A stretch of DNA of 64,000 nt from Trochalopteron elliotii (lineage: Eukaryota; Chordata; Aves; Passeriformes; Leiothrichidae), in assembly GCA_024734555.1 (NCBI GenBank), contig JANPWX010000080.1, positions 2,771,966-2,835,965 of the forward strand, given 5' to 3'. The position numbers were made by a program, and so were the translations under genes. Each line of letters begins with the position of its first letter. Position 1 is the first letter of the stretch. This document shows positions 13,301 to 28,300 of the stretch, one piece after another. The notes under the pieces are model-generated. The model was not told where the DNA came from and searched no databases. It was given only the letters and a program-made list of their open reading frames with translations.

Positions 13301-16300
13301 AGGTTTGAAGGGATGCTGGAAGACATTGATTCAACAGATCTGCTTTGGACTGTATTCATTTTCTTACATAAGATGGAGAGAGAGTTGAAACCTCAATCCA
13401 GTCTTAGTAGCTGGTCTTTATAACAAGCCAGTCCAAATCTGGGATTTTAAGAGCCACATGATCTTACAGAAAGTCTGTAGGGAATGATGTAGGGAGAACA
13501 TCATTTTATGGCTAATATGTTAACAGAACAAGATGTTTTGCTCTCTGTACTTTCTTTTCACTGAATGCTACTAATTGTTTGAAAATTCAAAATTATATTC
13601 CTAAGTAAGTTTTTTGGATATCTTGCCTCTGTGCATACCAGCCCTAGCACTTTCTCTGTCTCTGTTTTGAATCGAGGGGTGGAAGTCCATTTAATTAACC
13701 TGTCATTAATTTTCCGCCCCTGAAGTCCCTCTTGCTTTTAGCACTTCACTGGCTTCACTTCTAGTCATCTTGACTGTTGTTTTGCTTTCCATGGATATCC
13801 AATTCCAGTTATACCAAGTTTCTTTTGCATCTTTGGTGTCAACCTTCCTAGTGTTTTTGCTGTACATTTTCTTAACTACTTTTGAGGAAAGCCAATCTAT
13901 AGGAGACTATTTAATAGCCAGCCTCTGTCCTTGGTCTGGAGGATGCCATAGGCTTGCCCTAATGTGCTGGGGAATACAACAGGACATTCACAGTCACTGC
14001 TTCCTAATCGTTCCTGCTCTTTCACCCCAGAGCAACCAAGTCAGGAATACAGTATCTCTGAATTGAAAAGAGAACTTGATCAGAGGCTGTATATTAAAGG
14101 GTTCACTGCTGGGGCAAGGCACAGCTCCCCATCTTTCTGATCAGCATCTTCAGTCCTGTAAACAGTGTGGCATTCAGTGAGATCAGGAGTGTCTCTGTGG
14201 AAAGAGAATAGGTCTGAGTTTCACCTTGGCTCTAATTATGCCTTCTGTTCTTTCTGGAATAAGAAAATCAAAGTGATTAGTCTTTAGCATTTTGAAACTG
14301 TACCTCCACAAGTCTTGGCTTGATAAGCAAGAGTACAGGGTAATTCTTTGTCTCACAGATTTGTGCCTGCTACTGAGGCCTGCTGTTGGCTCTGATTGGG
14401 AACTCTCAGAGTTAATCACAAAAGTCCCTCATTGCTGCCAGTGACGTCTGGGCCATTGCCTCAGTGCCAATATCACCTGGACTCATCTTTGGCTGTTGCC
14501 AAGGCAAGAGACATCTCACTTCTGACATATAATACACAAGTTCCCACACATAATATATCAGTCCAGCAGCCATAGACATGCCTGCTTATCTTTTTAGTTC
14601 CTTCCACAAAGTAATTTGTGCCAGTATTGCCAGCCTCAAAGGCAGCTGTATCACTGCCCCATTGCAATGTGTTTACACTGGGATTTCCAGCAAAGCTAGC
14701 AGTCCAAGAGAACAAGTAATCATAAAATCTCTACTTACTTTGCACCTGTTCTGTTAAAGTACTTGAGGCTGAACTGTATTCACATTATACAGATAAATGC
14801 TGGGGTTTTATTTTTTTTTAAGTAATGCCTTTTTTTTTTTAATTGCACTTCAATGACAGTGTAGTGCTGCTAATGCTGGTTCCTTTCTACACACAGAGAG
14901 GTGGCAATGCCAATGTGTGAATTGACATAACTGACATTTTTTTTTCCTTTCTGAAGTGTTATGCACATTGTACAGTTGTGTATTATGTCACTACTGGGAG
15001 CTTCCACATTTCTGCCATGTTCCAAGAGCAATCATGCAATGTACTCTGGGCACTTTGTGCTTTTTCTTCAAGCCCAATGTGTCATATTTTTCTCAATTGG
15101 AACCTTGCACTATAATTTCTTTTTCTTTTAGGTTTCATATTAAAGTAGGTATTGTAAGCACTGGGAATAAGGTTTTTAAAAGTAGTTCCTCTCATGTTTC
15201 CCATCCCATATGGTCATACTTGTTCTATCCAGTGGAAATTTGTGAGAGAGCCTCAGGAGAGAATTATTTCATTTTTAAATGCCTGAAAGGCTCTGATCCT
15301 CTGACTTCAAAGGCATTTGGGGCTACTACTCTTGAAGGGGAAATTCTGACAACACCTGAGCCAATATAATTTTTGTTTTGACTGCATTTTATGTTGTTCC
15401 ACTGAATTTATTCCCTTTGAAATTTGTGGTCAAACTGAAACACTAGCAGAGCAATTATCATCTTTATTTGTATGTTTGTAAAGCTTTTAGCAGTGCAAGA
15501 TTGAGCTCAGTGACAGATCTGAGTTGGTAAAGTAGTATTGTGTTGAAATTAATGCAATTTCCCTTCTGGCAGTAGCTATTTGCAGTTGGTTTGCTGAGAT
15601 GCAGGGGTCCTTCTGCCTGGACTGAGCCAGGTTAACTCATGCAGCCCTCACTTTCCCACAGGTGCACTTAGACAGGCATGGGCTCCTCTGTGATGAAGAA
15701 ATGGGCCCTGCTCTGTTGCTGGAGAGCTGCTGACCATGAACTAGTGTAGACATCATGCAAGTAACAGTCTGCTTTCTTTTTACACAGGGATCAGCTGGCT
15801 TACCTGGAGAAGCTGGGCCATCTGGAAGCCTTGGTGAAAAGGTATAATAATGTATCTGACTACTCTGCAGCTTTGAAAACTGCTGAGTGATAAAGTACTG
15901 GTGAGAGATCATTTACTGACCACTGTCAGTGCTAATATTCCTGTAGCTATTTCAGGGCATGATAATGTCATAACTGGTAATCCAAATGTTCTTATTTGAG
16001 GTATGTGTCTGATATCCTTGATTTTACTTCACAGTTAATTTAGAGTTGATAGATTTGATGCCTTACTTATATCCCTTTACTATACTGCTATTGTTTCAGA
16101 GAAACTGGTATGAATTAGACTTGTTTTGTACAGGATTCACTGGTTTTGTACTACTACATAATGAAGACAAAAGTAGAAAGGGAAAACTTGGCTGTATACA
16201 TTAACTGAATAAAAAAGACAAGACTGAGTTTTGTCTGCTGTGCAGTAACAGTTGTGTTTGTGAAAGTTTGGCAGACTCAGCATGACTAGAACAGTATAAA

Positions 16301-19300
16301 TAGCTTAAGTGTATTTGATGTGGTTTTATTTAGGTGAAGTATTTTAAAACTGAAAAACAGGTACCTATTACTGGACTGCATGTCAGCTTCAGTTATGATA
16401 AAAACATAATTGTTTGTCAGAATGATGCAGCACCATTTGTATTTCTTTCCTGCAGGGCTGAATTATTTCACCTAGACTGCTGTCTGCTATTTAGATATTT
16501 TATTGAGAAAGTCTTAATCTACTATTAGGAATCCCATTAAAATCTGTTAATAATTTATATAATCAGTGAAAGGAAATACATCAGTGGAAAGCCCTGCTTT
16601 AGATTTAGACAAATCTCATATGGTTTTAGTCATAATATCATCTTAGAATTTCATGTCAAAGGATTCTTGTTCTTCATAATTACACTTGGCCCAACAAAGA
16701 TTACTTTGTGATACAGCTGCTAGTTTAGCTAGGAGAGGAAAGGCAGTAAAAGACTAATGAATTTATCATCAGCAAATGGAAGGAAGCTTCTTCATGGTGC
16801 AATAATTGTCACTGCTAGGCTGTTTCTGTAGAATTTGTCTTCCTCGCTTGTGGATTAAGTAGTGCAAGGTAAACATGCTATGTGGATTTAAATGACAAAC
16901 GTATTTCCAGCATAATTACAGGATGCAATATAAAATACAGTGTTATTACTATGTCGTGTGCACTATTTGTAATAAAAGTGTAATCTTCTGAGGATCATCT
17001 ACAGCTAGGTTGATATTTGGGCTGGATGTGACATGAATAGAAGGTGAAAAGGTATGGAAGAACAGAAAGAGACCCTTGCTGCTTTCCCTATTCAAGTTGC
17101 TTCAGCAGCTGTTGAAGGGCTGACCTTCCTTGTAGATCTGTGCTCCATTAACACATAATGAAGAGAAGACGAAGAGAGAAAAAAAATTCTTTTTTCTTTC
17201 CTGTCCTGAATTCTGTGGATTAAGGAAAATACTATAAATATGAAGCACCCAACAGAGAGAAAACAGATCTAGCAGAAGTTCTCAGACACTGATGTAGTCA
17301 AGCCTCTTGTTCACTGTTCTGGAAAAGACAAGACAGAGAAACTCAGTTTTATCATTTTTTTCAAAAGATGGATAGGCTTGTAGGAGGAAGGAATGCAGAA
17401 ATTAAAAAAAGAAAATTAAAAAAGGTCTCTCCACTGTTTCTGAAGGGCAGTCTCTCAACCAATAGTGTGATGCACTGCCAGGTATGCTTAGTGGACATGG
17501 GAAAAGGGGAAGAATATTCAATGTTCCTTTCTTTTTCTTCTTTTTTTTGTTGTTAAAGGGAGAGCGAGGCAATCCAGGGCCTGTAGGTCCTCCTGGAGAA
17601 AAAGGTGTCATGGTAAGTTACAAGTAATGTAGAACCCACAATTATGTTCCTGATAAAGGCATTTTAGTCTTCGAAACAGTAATAAGTTCTCACCCTTGTG
17701 GCTGTGCAGACCTTATGGGAGAGTAGTATTTATGATGCATAGTTCCTACAAAGTTTCATTTTATAGCTTTATCTCCTCTGTAGCTGAATGAAACGGATCT
17801 GCTGAATGAAACAGCAGAGCAGCTGCATTTTTGAGAAATGGCTCTAAGCAGCCTTAACAAATGAAACGGAGGGAAAGTAAAATAACCATTTCCTGTGTAA
17901 ACTGGGGTGTAACCCAGGTTATTCTAGTAGATAGACTAGTAACTAGCATCACCTCTAATTCTACTGCCCAGCACCTCCCAGACAGCTCCTGGGTGCCACC
18001 CTTCTGGGAGGACTGGCTTCCTGACAACACCACTCATCTAAAGCAGGACCCAGCACTTCATGCAGCCCAGAGGCCATGCCATGGAAGTGTGTTGGGATAC
18101 AGAAGTGAAAGGCTGTACACATGTGCCCATGGCCATGCTCTTGTTGAAGTTCTCTGGAAAATATGCCTAAGGCTTGGTTGTGTGTTTGCTTGTGAGTACT
18201 GTGAAAGCTCCAGAGTGTATAGAGAGCACTGCAGGGGTTTAACTGCAAGGAGGTGACAGAGTTTGTGTAATGTTGTAGGTGCTGCATCCTGCTCCCTCTG
18301 ACACTGCTGTGGTTGGCAGGGCTGAAATCTCCATGGCATTATACAGAAACTGCAGGTGTGGGCCCGAGCACGGTGCAGTGGGTGATGTTCTCACCATGGA
18401 CAAGGACATTATGTATTTGCAGTAATTACTCTTTGGGCATCCATTAGCAAGAAACAGACCAAGTACCCTGAGACTGCAGACCAGCTAAATGATCCATGCA
18501 GAGCCAATGATTCTTGAAACTTTCTGTCCTTCATTAAATCCTTCTACTCTAGATTCACCTTCAACCAGCTCCTTTTGATCCATGAAAAAAATCTTATTAG
18601 GGAGATTAATAAACTAGGATTTATTAATACAGTATCCAGTCTTATTAACTACTTTTCTTGGACTGTTATTAATACTTATTGCCATAGGTAAATCCACTTA
18701 AGTCATAGCAGAAAGAACCTTTCCCTGCAGTAAGTCATTGTAGTCGTCAGACAAGAGTCATTCTTGGCATTTGGTCTTGGCCAGGTCTGCCCACACCAGT
18801 GTCCACTTTCTGCTCCCACTGTCACAGCCTTCTCAAGAGGAGTTTGAAATTCATTTAGAACTCAGCATCTTTAGTTTCAGTGCATTTCTCCCAGCTAGTG
18901 CCTGTGTGTGGGAAAGCTTCCTAGGCTGTTTTAATGTTACTAGGATATATATCCAATTAAGCATTTAGTTTTTAAACAAAATTGTGGGAACAAATTTTGC
19001 AAAATTAAATATTTTATTAACTTATCACCAGTTATTCAGGTAAGTAACTGGATTTATTACTATTGCTATAATAATAATGTAGATTAAAATATTCTGTCTT
19101 TTCTATGTCTATTTTAATTCTAGGGCTATCCAGGACCCACAGGAGGCCCTGGACCTCTGGGGCCAGAAGGATTACCTGTAGGTATAGGGGGGTGCTTTGG
19201 TTTGACATAAAATGAGCTATTTTCAAATTGTCTTTTTGCTTTGCTAAAGCTAAGAATAGTTTCTAGTTTGTACTGCAATCTATAAAACTGTCATGAAAAT

Positions 19301-22300
19301 GTACCCATCCAGACAGAATCTGTTCACTGATCTCTGAGAGACAGGAAAAGTAATTATATGATTTACTCATCCATTTAAAAATCAGTCAGTTGAGACAAGT
19401 AGGGAAATAGAATTTTGCAAGGATGGTTAATAATTGCATAATATTTTTTTAATTCATTGCTGCCTAATATAGTTTAAATATAGTCATTATGTGTTTAGCT
19501 TCATTGTTAATAAAAAATAAATTATATTCTAATCTGCTGTGTATAATTGTTATAATTTGTCTACTATGGGTCTTCAATACAGATAAAAATCGAACTTTTT
19601 ATTAGAAACTATTCATGCTTTTTAACATAATGTTGCTGAAATACAAGTATCTTTTAAAAATTTTGGGATAATAGACAGAAATAATTTATCCAACAGTCAC
19701 ATCAGTGTTTTGTAAAAATAATGTTACATAAAGTCTGTTAATTAGATTTTTCTACATAAATTGTACAAAAATGATTAATTGAATTTGAACCATGAGGGAA
19801 AGTGATTGGGTTGCATTTCTTGCATTGTTTGTTGCTTAAGGTGCGTAAGCCTTACAATTTTCAGGAATCTGTGTTTAGAAGACAATGAATAATAAGTTTG
19901 TTTGACATGCAGGGACCTTCGGGGGCACGAGGACCATCAGGGCCACAGGGACCTAAGGGAAGAAGAGTAAGTTCTGTTGCTCCTTTGTGTTACTTAGAGC
20001 AGAGAGTAGTGTGTTGCAAATAGGAATCTGAAATATAACCTATTTGCAGCTGCTCCCTTTGTCCTCTGGACTCAATTTGTTTGTATTGAAATCAGGTAGA
20101 TTATACTTATCTTTCCATGTAGGAAACAATATGAATCTTTATTTCTCCTCACAGTGAAATGGACTTTGCCATTGGTTTCAGCTGAGAGCAAAACTAGAAC
20201 CAAGATGACCACTTGACTGTTTTCTGTACACATAAACATACAAAAGTTGTCATTTATAACTACCACTGGACTATTTCAGTGTTTTAAGGACTATTTTCTT
20301 TACCTGCATTTAGTTCTTTTGAAATACAATCAAAGTCTCTCAAACACAGTTTTGAGGGAGGAGGAAGTGTAATCAGAAGATACTGTTTGCTAGAATCTTG
20401 AACCTCCACTTGTTAGATTGTCATTTCCATTTCACTTTTATCAGGGAAATGGAAACCATTTTTTTCACTGTATACAAAACAGTAATCCAAAGCCCATGTT
20501 AGTGAAGTGTCTCTCACCTTGTCTACCAATTTGACAGTATATCCAAGATATCCTAAGAGACTTCTACAGCTCATGCCAGTGGCTGGGCTGTGTCTACAGC
20601 TCCATTTATTCCTGATAAATATGTCTCTGTGATTTTGGCAGCACATCATGGAGTGCAGTGCTTATAATTAAAGATCGCTCAAAATAAATCCCAAATATGC
20701 CCAAGCTCTGAGTAAGTTCCATTTTGGAATTGTGGTTTATGCCTTTGCCTCTACCCAACATGACAGGGAATGTCTCATGAAAGAGGGTCTCAGAACAGAC
20801 CCAGGTCCTTAGGCTCTGAGAACAAACTCCCACTGAAGCCACCGAGAATTTTATCTGCTCTCAAGATCAAAATATCAGACCAGAAGTAGAATCTCACATA
20901 AGGAAAATATCTGAGGTGCCCTGAAACCTGGGGTTTGTCATCAGAAAGAGAAGTGTCAGAACCCTGAGCTCTTGTGGAAGGCCTCAGAAAATGCATACCA
21001 CAGTCAGATACAGAAGTTAAATGGAAGCATATGGAAATTTCCCTTCATTTTGTATGGAAACAAGAACGTATCCTGTCTTCACAGCTGGAATCTGTGGGAA
21101 GTCTTAGAAGCACTGACCCTCTACTTGTGCACTGTCACAGAATAGAATTCCTTCACTTCATAAATTCTGGACCTTTCAGCAATGGTTTTGAATCCAAGAT
21201 TACCCAGCAGCTTACTTTTGTCTGAGAGTATCCAGCTGTTCACTCTCCAGTACACCCAGGAGTTCTGGCCAGCTGAAGGCAGGCTGTCTAGAAGTCTATG
21301 GAGTAACTCACTCTTGGGAAATTTCAAGGAATATGCCACTGAGCACAGCACTAGCACAGAGCTTCCACTGCTCATGCTTGTGACTTGATGAACTTGGCTA
21401 GAATCATGTGGAAGGTTTATTACACTTTATTTTTTAGTGTTAATCTCATGAAAACACAGAGGGAGAGCACCATTTTGTAGATACTTCAATGGCAGAATAA
21501 CACTGAGGGTGAGAGTATCAATATGTAGGAGAAAGAATTTCTTTCCATGACCAAAGGAAGAAATACATTAGTCTGGAAGCCTGGCAGTGTAAGCAGCCAT
21601 GAAGTCATTGTGGCATGATCAACTTTCGTTGTCTTTGTTTGCGAACGTGGAAAGTAAACCACAGTGTCAGAGACTGGTTCTGCTTTCAGTTCATACCATA
21701 ATCTTGGACTAATACAACTGTAGCTTCTAGTTCAAGAGGAGATCCTGTATCATTAGATTAATTTCCTACGTGAGACCTAAGCAAAATTCCCAACAGCTGC
21801 TAAAATTCTTAGCATTTAGTATTCTTCAGATTGGCATCTGGTGTTTGCTCAAAAGAATTAATTTTTCTGCTCTTACTTTCCTGGAATGCAGATCATGAAA
21901 TTTAGACTTGAAAATGCAGATAAATGATACAGTGAAGTGCTGTAAATTTTGGGTTCAGGCAGCAGCAACTCATGTCTCTAGAAGCCAGTAGGGTTGTCCC
22001 TGGTGTAGTGCCATCTGTACTGGCATGAAGAACCTCAGTTACCTGCGGGCATCTGTGCTTAGTTTTAATGAGTGATATCTTTCATACTTCTCACAGCAGG
22101 GAATGTGGAACTTAGCAAATTGTGTGCACTTGTGAAACAAGCACCCAGTGTGCTTGGTGGTACATGGATAGCTGAATGTGTCTATGTCTCTTAATTGTTT
22201 GAAGGAAGTGAGATTAAATTGATGACATTTTCTAATATTCTTCCATGTCAGCCACCAAAAAAGAGAAGTAGCTATATATTGTGTTTGTGTCATTTCTGCT

Positions 22301-25300
22301 CTTCTGGTATTTGGGAGACAGGATGAGAAAGAATAAAAATACTTAATTTGTGCTTTTTACCTTCTTAGATGAACTTTTTCTCAGATAATCATCCTAGAGT
22401 TTTCAATGAAAAATGTTCCATTTTAGAAACAGAGCTGAACCTATGCCAAAGTAGTAGCAATCGTTTGGCAGCCTCACTCCCCAGCTCTGTTGCAACCTAA
22501 TTTAAATAACAGCAAATCAAGTTTATCTCTCATTCTGTACTAGCTATAGTAAGAAATTGTACAATCCAGTTCATCTGTGCCAATAAGGAGTCACACCATA
22601 CTATTTATAGGAATGTTAGCGTGTGCTTTTGTCAGGATATTAAATTGCCTTTCCCTTGGATTCCTGCCCTTTGTTCTGTGGCTGGTTAAAGGAAGGCATG
22701 GCCCAGAGGATCATGTTGCTTTCTGTTACGTTGTTTTCAGTTCAAAGTTATATAGTAGAAAGTTGGTGTTTTAAATGGTAGGCTTTTTCACTTAACTATT
22801 AGTGATCAGATCAGCTGTCATGCACTGCCAAGGTGAACTCCATTGAAATGGAGATCTGTGTGAATGCCAGAAAGGTTTTAGGTGTTATGTGAATAACCTG
22901 GACTAAGAATCTTGTGCAGTCTCCTGACAGGCCTGTTTCTCAAACTGCAAGCTATGATCTGCTTTATGATTAAAGTTATGTCAGAAGTGTTGAAAGAATT
23001 TATCTGGTAATTCTTTATGACAGAAGATAAAACCTAGAAAGACATTTCCTTATTACACAAATCTGTAAAATGAAAACATGTCCTTTTTCTTCCTTGAATA
23101 TTTCATCTTGAGATTTTATCCTCTGGTCAGCCCTGTGGAGAATGCACAAAGAGAAATGACAGGTCACATATCTAAAAAGTCTGAGAATCTAAAACTATCC
23201 TGCAATTGCTTAACTTTACGCTCTCAATTTCCCCCTTCTTTGTGTTGCCACAGGTGGTTCCTCCACAGGTCTTCCTTGAGCTTCTGTCCCTTCTACCCTC
23301 ACAGCTGAATGACCTGTCCTTACTCCATCTCATTTTCTTCTTGTCCCTTCTCCTCCTGTTCTTTGAGACATTTCAGATCAGGGGACAATAAACCTGCTAA
23401 ATCTGCCTTGAATTTTCATCACAACTGATTTTGTGTGTGTTACAGAGAGCAGTTAGAGAAAAAAGTGAAGAGCAGTAACCTGAAATTAATTTGATCAAGA
23501 TGTTAAGCTTTCTTTTGAATTATGCTGTATAGTAATTCAACAATTGAGTTCCCCGATTACATAATCTTAACATGAGTCCCAATATAAATGTTTTTATAAA
23601 AGCCTACTTCACCTTTGAAAACATCACTAATATTTTGCTTCTAATCTCTGAATGCACTGAAGTCACAGATTTTTCTCCAGACTTCAGTATTGTTTGGTTT
23701 GGGACCTTTCGCATTGAGTGCCACGTGGCAGCTCAGCATTGTCTTCTGTAGCTTCTTTTCCTCTCTAGCTCAAAAAAATGCCTGTAATTGCTCAGTCCTG
23801 GCTTACACCAAAACAAAAAAGATGGCCAGACTAGCCCAAGGATTGCCTCACAAAAGCTGTGTCCCAAACTGCAGAGCATTTTATACAGCTCTCCCTGCCT
23901 GCCCTTTTTCCTTTTCCTATGGTTTCTGTCTTCCTTTGTGCTGGCCACAAGTAGCAGTGCTGAAATTCCCATGAGTTCCCATGGGATATTTCTGGCTTTG
24001 CCAGAATATATAGTTATAGATCAGCTCACAGGAAAGGCCTGTTCCTGAGAGGTTTTCATTTCAGGAGAAAAGCCTAAATGATTCTGGATACACACTGTTC
24101 CTCAGTTACCAGTCAGCCATTTTCACTTTTGCTCCAGAGAAAAGTGGATGGGCACTCACCACGTGTTCCAAGAGAGGTTTTGATATGGATCAGTAAGTCC
24201 AAGTCAGAGAGAAAAAATTCTGGTGTGTTTTTTCTCAAAATAGTCAAGAGAGATATGGAAGTCACAGATATTTTTGCAGGGAAAGTAAACTAAATTAACT
24301 CAGATATGCTTCCAACAAAGTCATTTTACAAGCCTCTATAATTATCATTTAGAACAGTCTTACGACTGAAAATCAGTCATGATTGGATGCCCTTCACTAT
24401 AAATCATGACCCAAAATGTAAGATTCTCTACAGCCCAGAAATTCACCATAGAACTGGAGATTATTTTCCTCTAGGCATTGCCATGATGGTGTACTAACTC
24501 CCTCTGATGCCAGCCCAGCCCAGATGCCACCAGGAAAGCTGTTATGTCTCATCCTCCCAAGGCATACTGCTGTAAAGAGCCTGTCTTGATACTTATCTAG
24601 CTCTTCCTTTGAAGTGGTCATTAGTTTTGAGTTGTTCTTAACTGGTTTTGATTTAATATTCCATACCTAAACAGTCATGGTTTTTAGAATTATGGAAATA
24701 ATCTCCTAAATCTGCATGGATAAAATATTCTTTTCCATTTTGCTCATGTCCTATTTAAAGATTTTTCATTTGCTTGTAAACTAATGGATTTAGATTTCCA
24801 ATCTTAAATAAAAAAGCTCTGAATATTTTGGCAATACATATTTGCTATATTATGCTACAGTAATGTTACAGGTTATCTTTGTTCATGTATTTCTTATAAA
24901 AATCAATTTACAAAAACATTTTAGTCTAACAATAGAGCACAGTAGTTCACCGTTATAAATTGCTTCTAATCTTGCCTCAAACTGGTTTACTAGTGGAAGA
25001 ACTTTATTTGCTTTTTTACAGTCTTACTAGCAAGATTAATTTTTGCATATGGATCTTATAATGAGCTCAAAAGCAAGCACTCTGTATATACAGTGATGGT
25101 CTAATCTCTCTAAGTACATGTCTGGTGCATGAGTACAAGGTGGATGAAAAAAAGAGCAGAAAGTATCAGCTGCTATCTGGCTCCAACAGAGACACTGAAT
25201 GTTTTGTTTACATACTTTTCAAAAAATCTTTCTTCTGAAATTCATAATTCAACAAACCAGAATTTTATTTTATTCTTTGAAGCTTTATTTCACACTTGAC

Positions 25301-28300
25301 ACACAATGTAAACTGGTTTTCATGCTAACAAAATGTTTCCTCTCTACTAAAGCTTATGTAACATCTCCTAAATGACAACCAAAACTAATTCATAATTAGT
25401 ATTCCAAATCACTTGTTCAATGTTCAGGGGCCAAGAGGTCTCGATGGTCCACCAGGAGAACTGGGAACAGAAGGTATTAAGGTGAGTGTTTTCATTGCTC
25501 AGTACTATATAAAACACTGAGGTAGACCATAACAGATAAAAGAAAACAAGCAAAAAAAAAACCCCAGCCCATCATGGCAGAAGCCAGAGAGTTCCATTTA
25601 ATCCAAGAGATTTCCAAATCTCTGCCTTCTCCAGGTACTTTGAGCACATCTAAGCCTGAATCTGCACTTTCTGTAGTCACCCAGCATTTAAACTCACAGT
25701 AACTGGATGCAGTTTATCAAGCAAATGTATGTAGAATTTACACATTGTTTGTTATTTATCAGGGAGAAAGAGGTGATCCAGGAAAGAAAGGAGTTCCTGG
25801 GCTCATTGTAAGTATTGGGGCCAGTCTTTGTAGTAAGCTTTAACACAGTAACTCTGATTTCTGATCTGTGTTTGGAAATTACTTGAAGCCAGTATTGTCT
25901 TTTGATATTTCTCTTTAACCAGGGTAAAGCTGGAAATCCAGGAGAAAGAGGAGATCAGGGTGCTCTTGTGAGTATGAAATTTACTAGTACTTCTACCAAA
26001 AAACTTCCAGAAAATCTCATACTTTGTTTGATACTTGGGTATGAGGAAGTTTATCTATTTCAGAGCTGCTGGAAAACTGATAGTTTGCACTTATTCATAC
26101 AAAGAACCAGGGACAGAAGTGCAGTTTAAAGGATGAAAATCTTACTGACATAAAACCATAATTCTTTGATAGATTTTGGGGTAGGTGTGTGTTATCAGTG
26201 TAGGAATAAATGTAGAAGTGGGTTAAATGTATATAATGTATTGGAGAAAATTCCTTCTTTTAGTGTTTCTTTGAATGGAAATCTAATGTATTCTTTTTGA
26301 GGCTTTTTTACAAAGCAGATTATCAGTCAGTCCAAATTGTACTGGATTTTCAACAAAGAGGGAAGCAGAAAAACCAAAACAAAGCAGTAACAACTCGTGA
26401 TTTTGTTCTGCAGTTGAAACTTAAAATGTAGGTTGTCACCATACTTCTCTTGCCTTTACTGCTCAGATTTGGGAGCTTGTTGCCTCTCACCTTTGACACA
26501 TGGGGTTTTCATTTCCTCTTCATTCACTAGAACTTTTAGATGTATTTATACACACAGAAATGAATGAAGCAAAACCTCATTGGGCTGAAAGGATGTGTAA
26601 TAGTACATTTATTGCAAAGTACAGGATACTGATCTATTACTCCAACAGCTACAGTTTCTAGAAGATAGTGTGAGATAGAAATGCTATGAGAGAGGTTGAG
26701 CAGAGAAAAGTGTGCTGTGTACCTTACTGATTATCTAAAATACAGCTTGTAGGACAGTTTGGACATACAAGCAGCACATGGTTCTTAGGAGAATTACAAG
26801 GAACTGGTAAATGGTGGTTCAGCGAAGATTCATTTGTATGTAAAACAAAGTAAGGGAGGATTTATTCAGGACTCCCTCACCTGCTGCAGAAGCTGGTGAT
26901 ATGTCAGTGCATGTCAACCAGGAAAAAAAGGCCGCGCATATTTCTCGGGTGTTTTACTTCTGTGTTAGTTGTTGTGTGGTCAAAAAGAAGAGAGGAAGTG
27001 GTATTCTCAGAATATGAAGGAGCTTCTTTCCAATGATTTTTTTATTTTATTTTAATTTTCCAGGGCTTGCTTGGGCCTCCAGGAACCACAGGAGACAGGG
27101 GACCAATGGGAGAGCCAGTAAGTTGATCCTTATGCCTGCTTCAAAGTTTTTCCATGTATTGTACAAGCTCCCTGACAACTCAAGCTCCATTTTGCTAAGG
27201 TTCAGTATTGCCAACTGTGGTTAGGTAGGAATTGTGGGATGATTGTTCCAAAACTGCAGAGCTAGAGTCTGCCTCCCTTGCTTAGTGTAACTTGTTCATG
27301 AGGAGGCCTGTTAATCTTGTTGGGAAGCTCTGTAGTAAGGGATGCACAACATAATAGAGCACTACAGAACATAGACTACAATATAATGTGGCTTTATACC
27401 ACATTGAGGTAGATACCTATGTTATGTATTATGTAAATATATGTGCCAATACTTCAGTGATTTTTTTTTAAGCTAATATTAGGATTGTTGTTCAGGAACA
27501 CAGGGACCACATCTATTTGGCAGGTTAAATTTTCAAGAAGAAACTGCTGTGCTAAACCTCAGACATTCCTCTGCTGGATGGATTTTTGTTACTATGTCAA
27601 ACCCACGCTCACATTCATGTGACTAATAATGTTACAGAAGATCACACAGAATCTGCAGCAAATGTGTGCAATATACTACAAGATATAGCTGTGACAGGAA
27701 TAGTATTGCAGCACCATCTCTGGGGGTAAATCAGGTTATGTAAATAAAGTGAAAGAATGCATGCAATCTTACTGGGATTTAGGAGAAGGTTCCCATTTTC
27801 TGATGCAGAAATCTAATAGTTGTCAAAAATTGTGTGTTTTCATTGCTTCTGGAAAGTAATTTTGCACAGTAAATTGTACATAATTAATTTAAATCTCTAA
27901 AGCGAAGTGTTGATAAAAACTATATATTTTTAGTATTAGTATTTAGTATTTTTTATAATAGTTCTACTAACCATTGACTGACATGCTTACAGAAAGTAAT
28001 TGCACATTTTGAGGGCTAGAAAAACACCAACAAATTTTCTTTAGGACAGAATTGCATACTTAATTTAAGCTGCCAACCTGTAGGAATGGCAAAATACTTC
28101 ACAGAAAATGTGGTTTTCCAATAGTTATCACTGGATTCCTGTTACTTAATCTCTTTCATTTATTATATCTTATCTTCATGTTGCAACATCTGAGAGCCTT
28201 ACAGTGAAAGGTTTTTATGTCAAATTCCTGCTATTTTCTGGCCAAGTCTGAATTTTCATATCAATAGCATGCCTGTCTACCTTACCTAATCTAAGTTGTC

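Larger units (their letters stand above)
7977..15787 (+). other. COL24A1: COL24A1 largest visible intron (7.8 kb)
   Basis: The largest intron in the window. It holds a degraded CR1/L3-like fragment (about 8333-8600), a 22-bp perfect palindrome with forkhead-like motifs (9431-9452) and a 10-bp inverted repeat (12702-12730). No Gly-X-Y exon was found on inspection; the ORFs inside (up to about 140 codons) have no recognised similarity. Confidence 0.75.
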
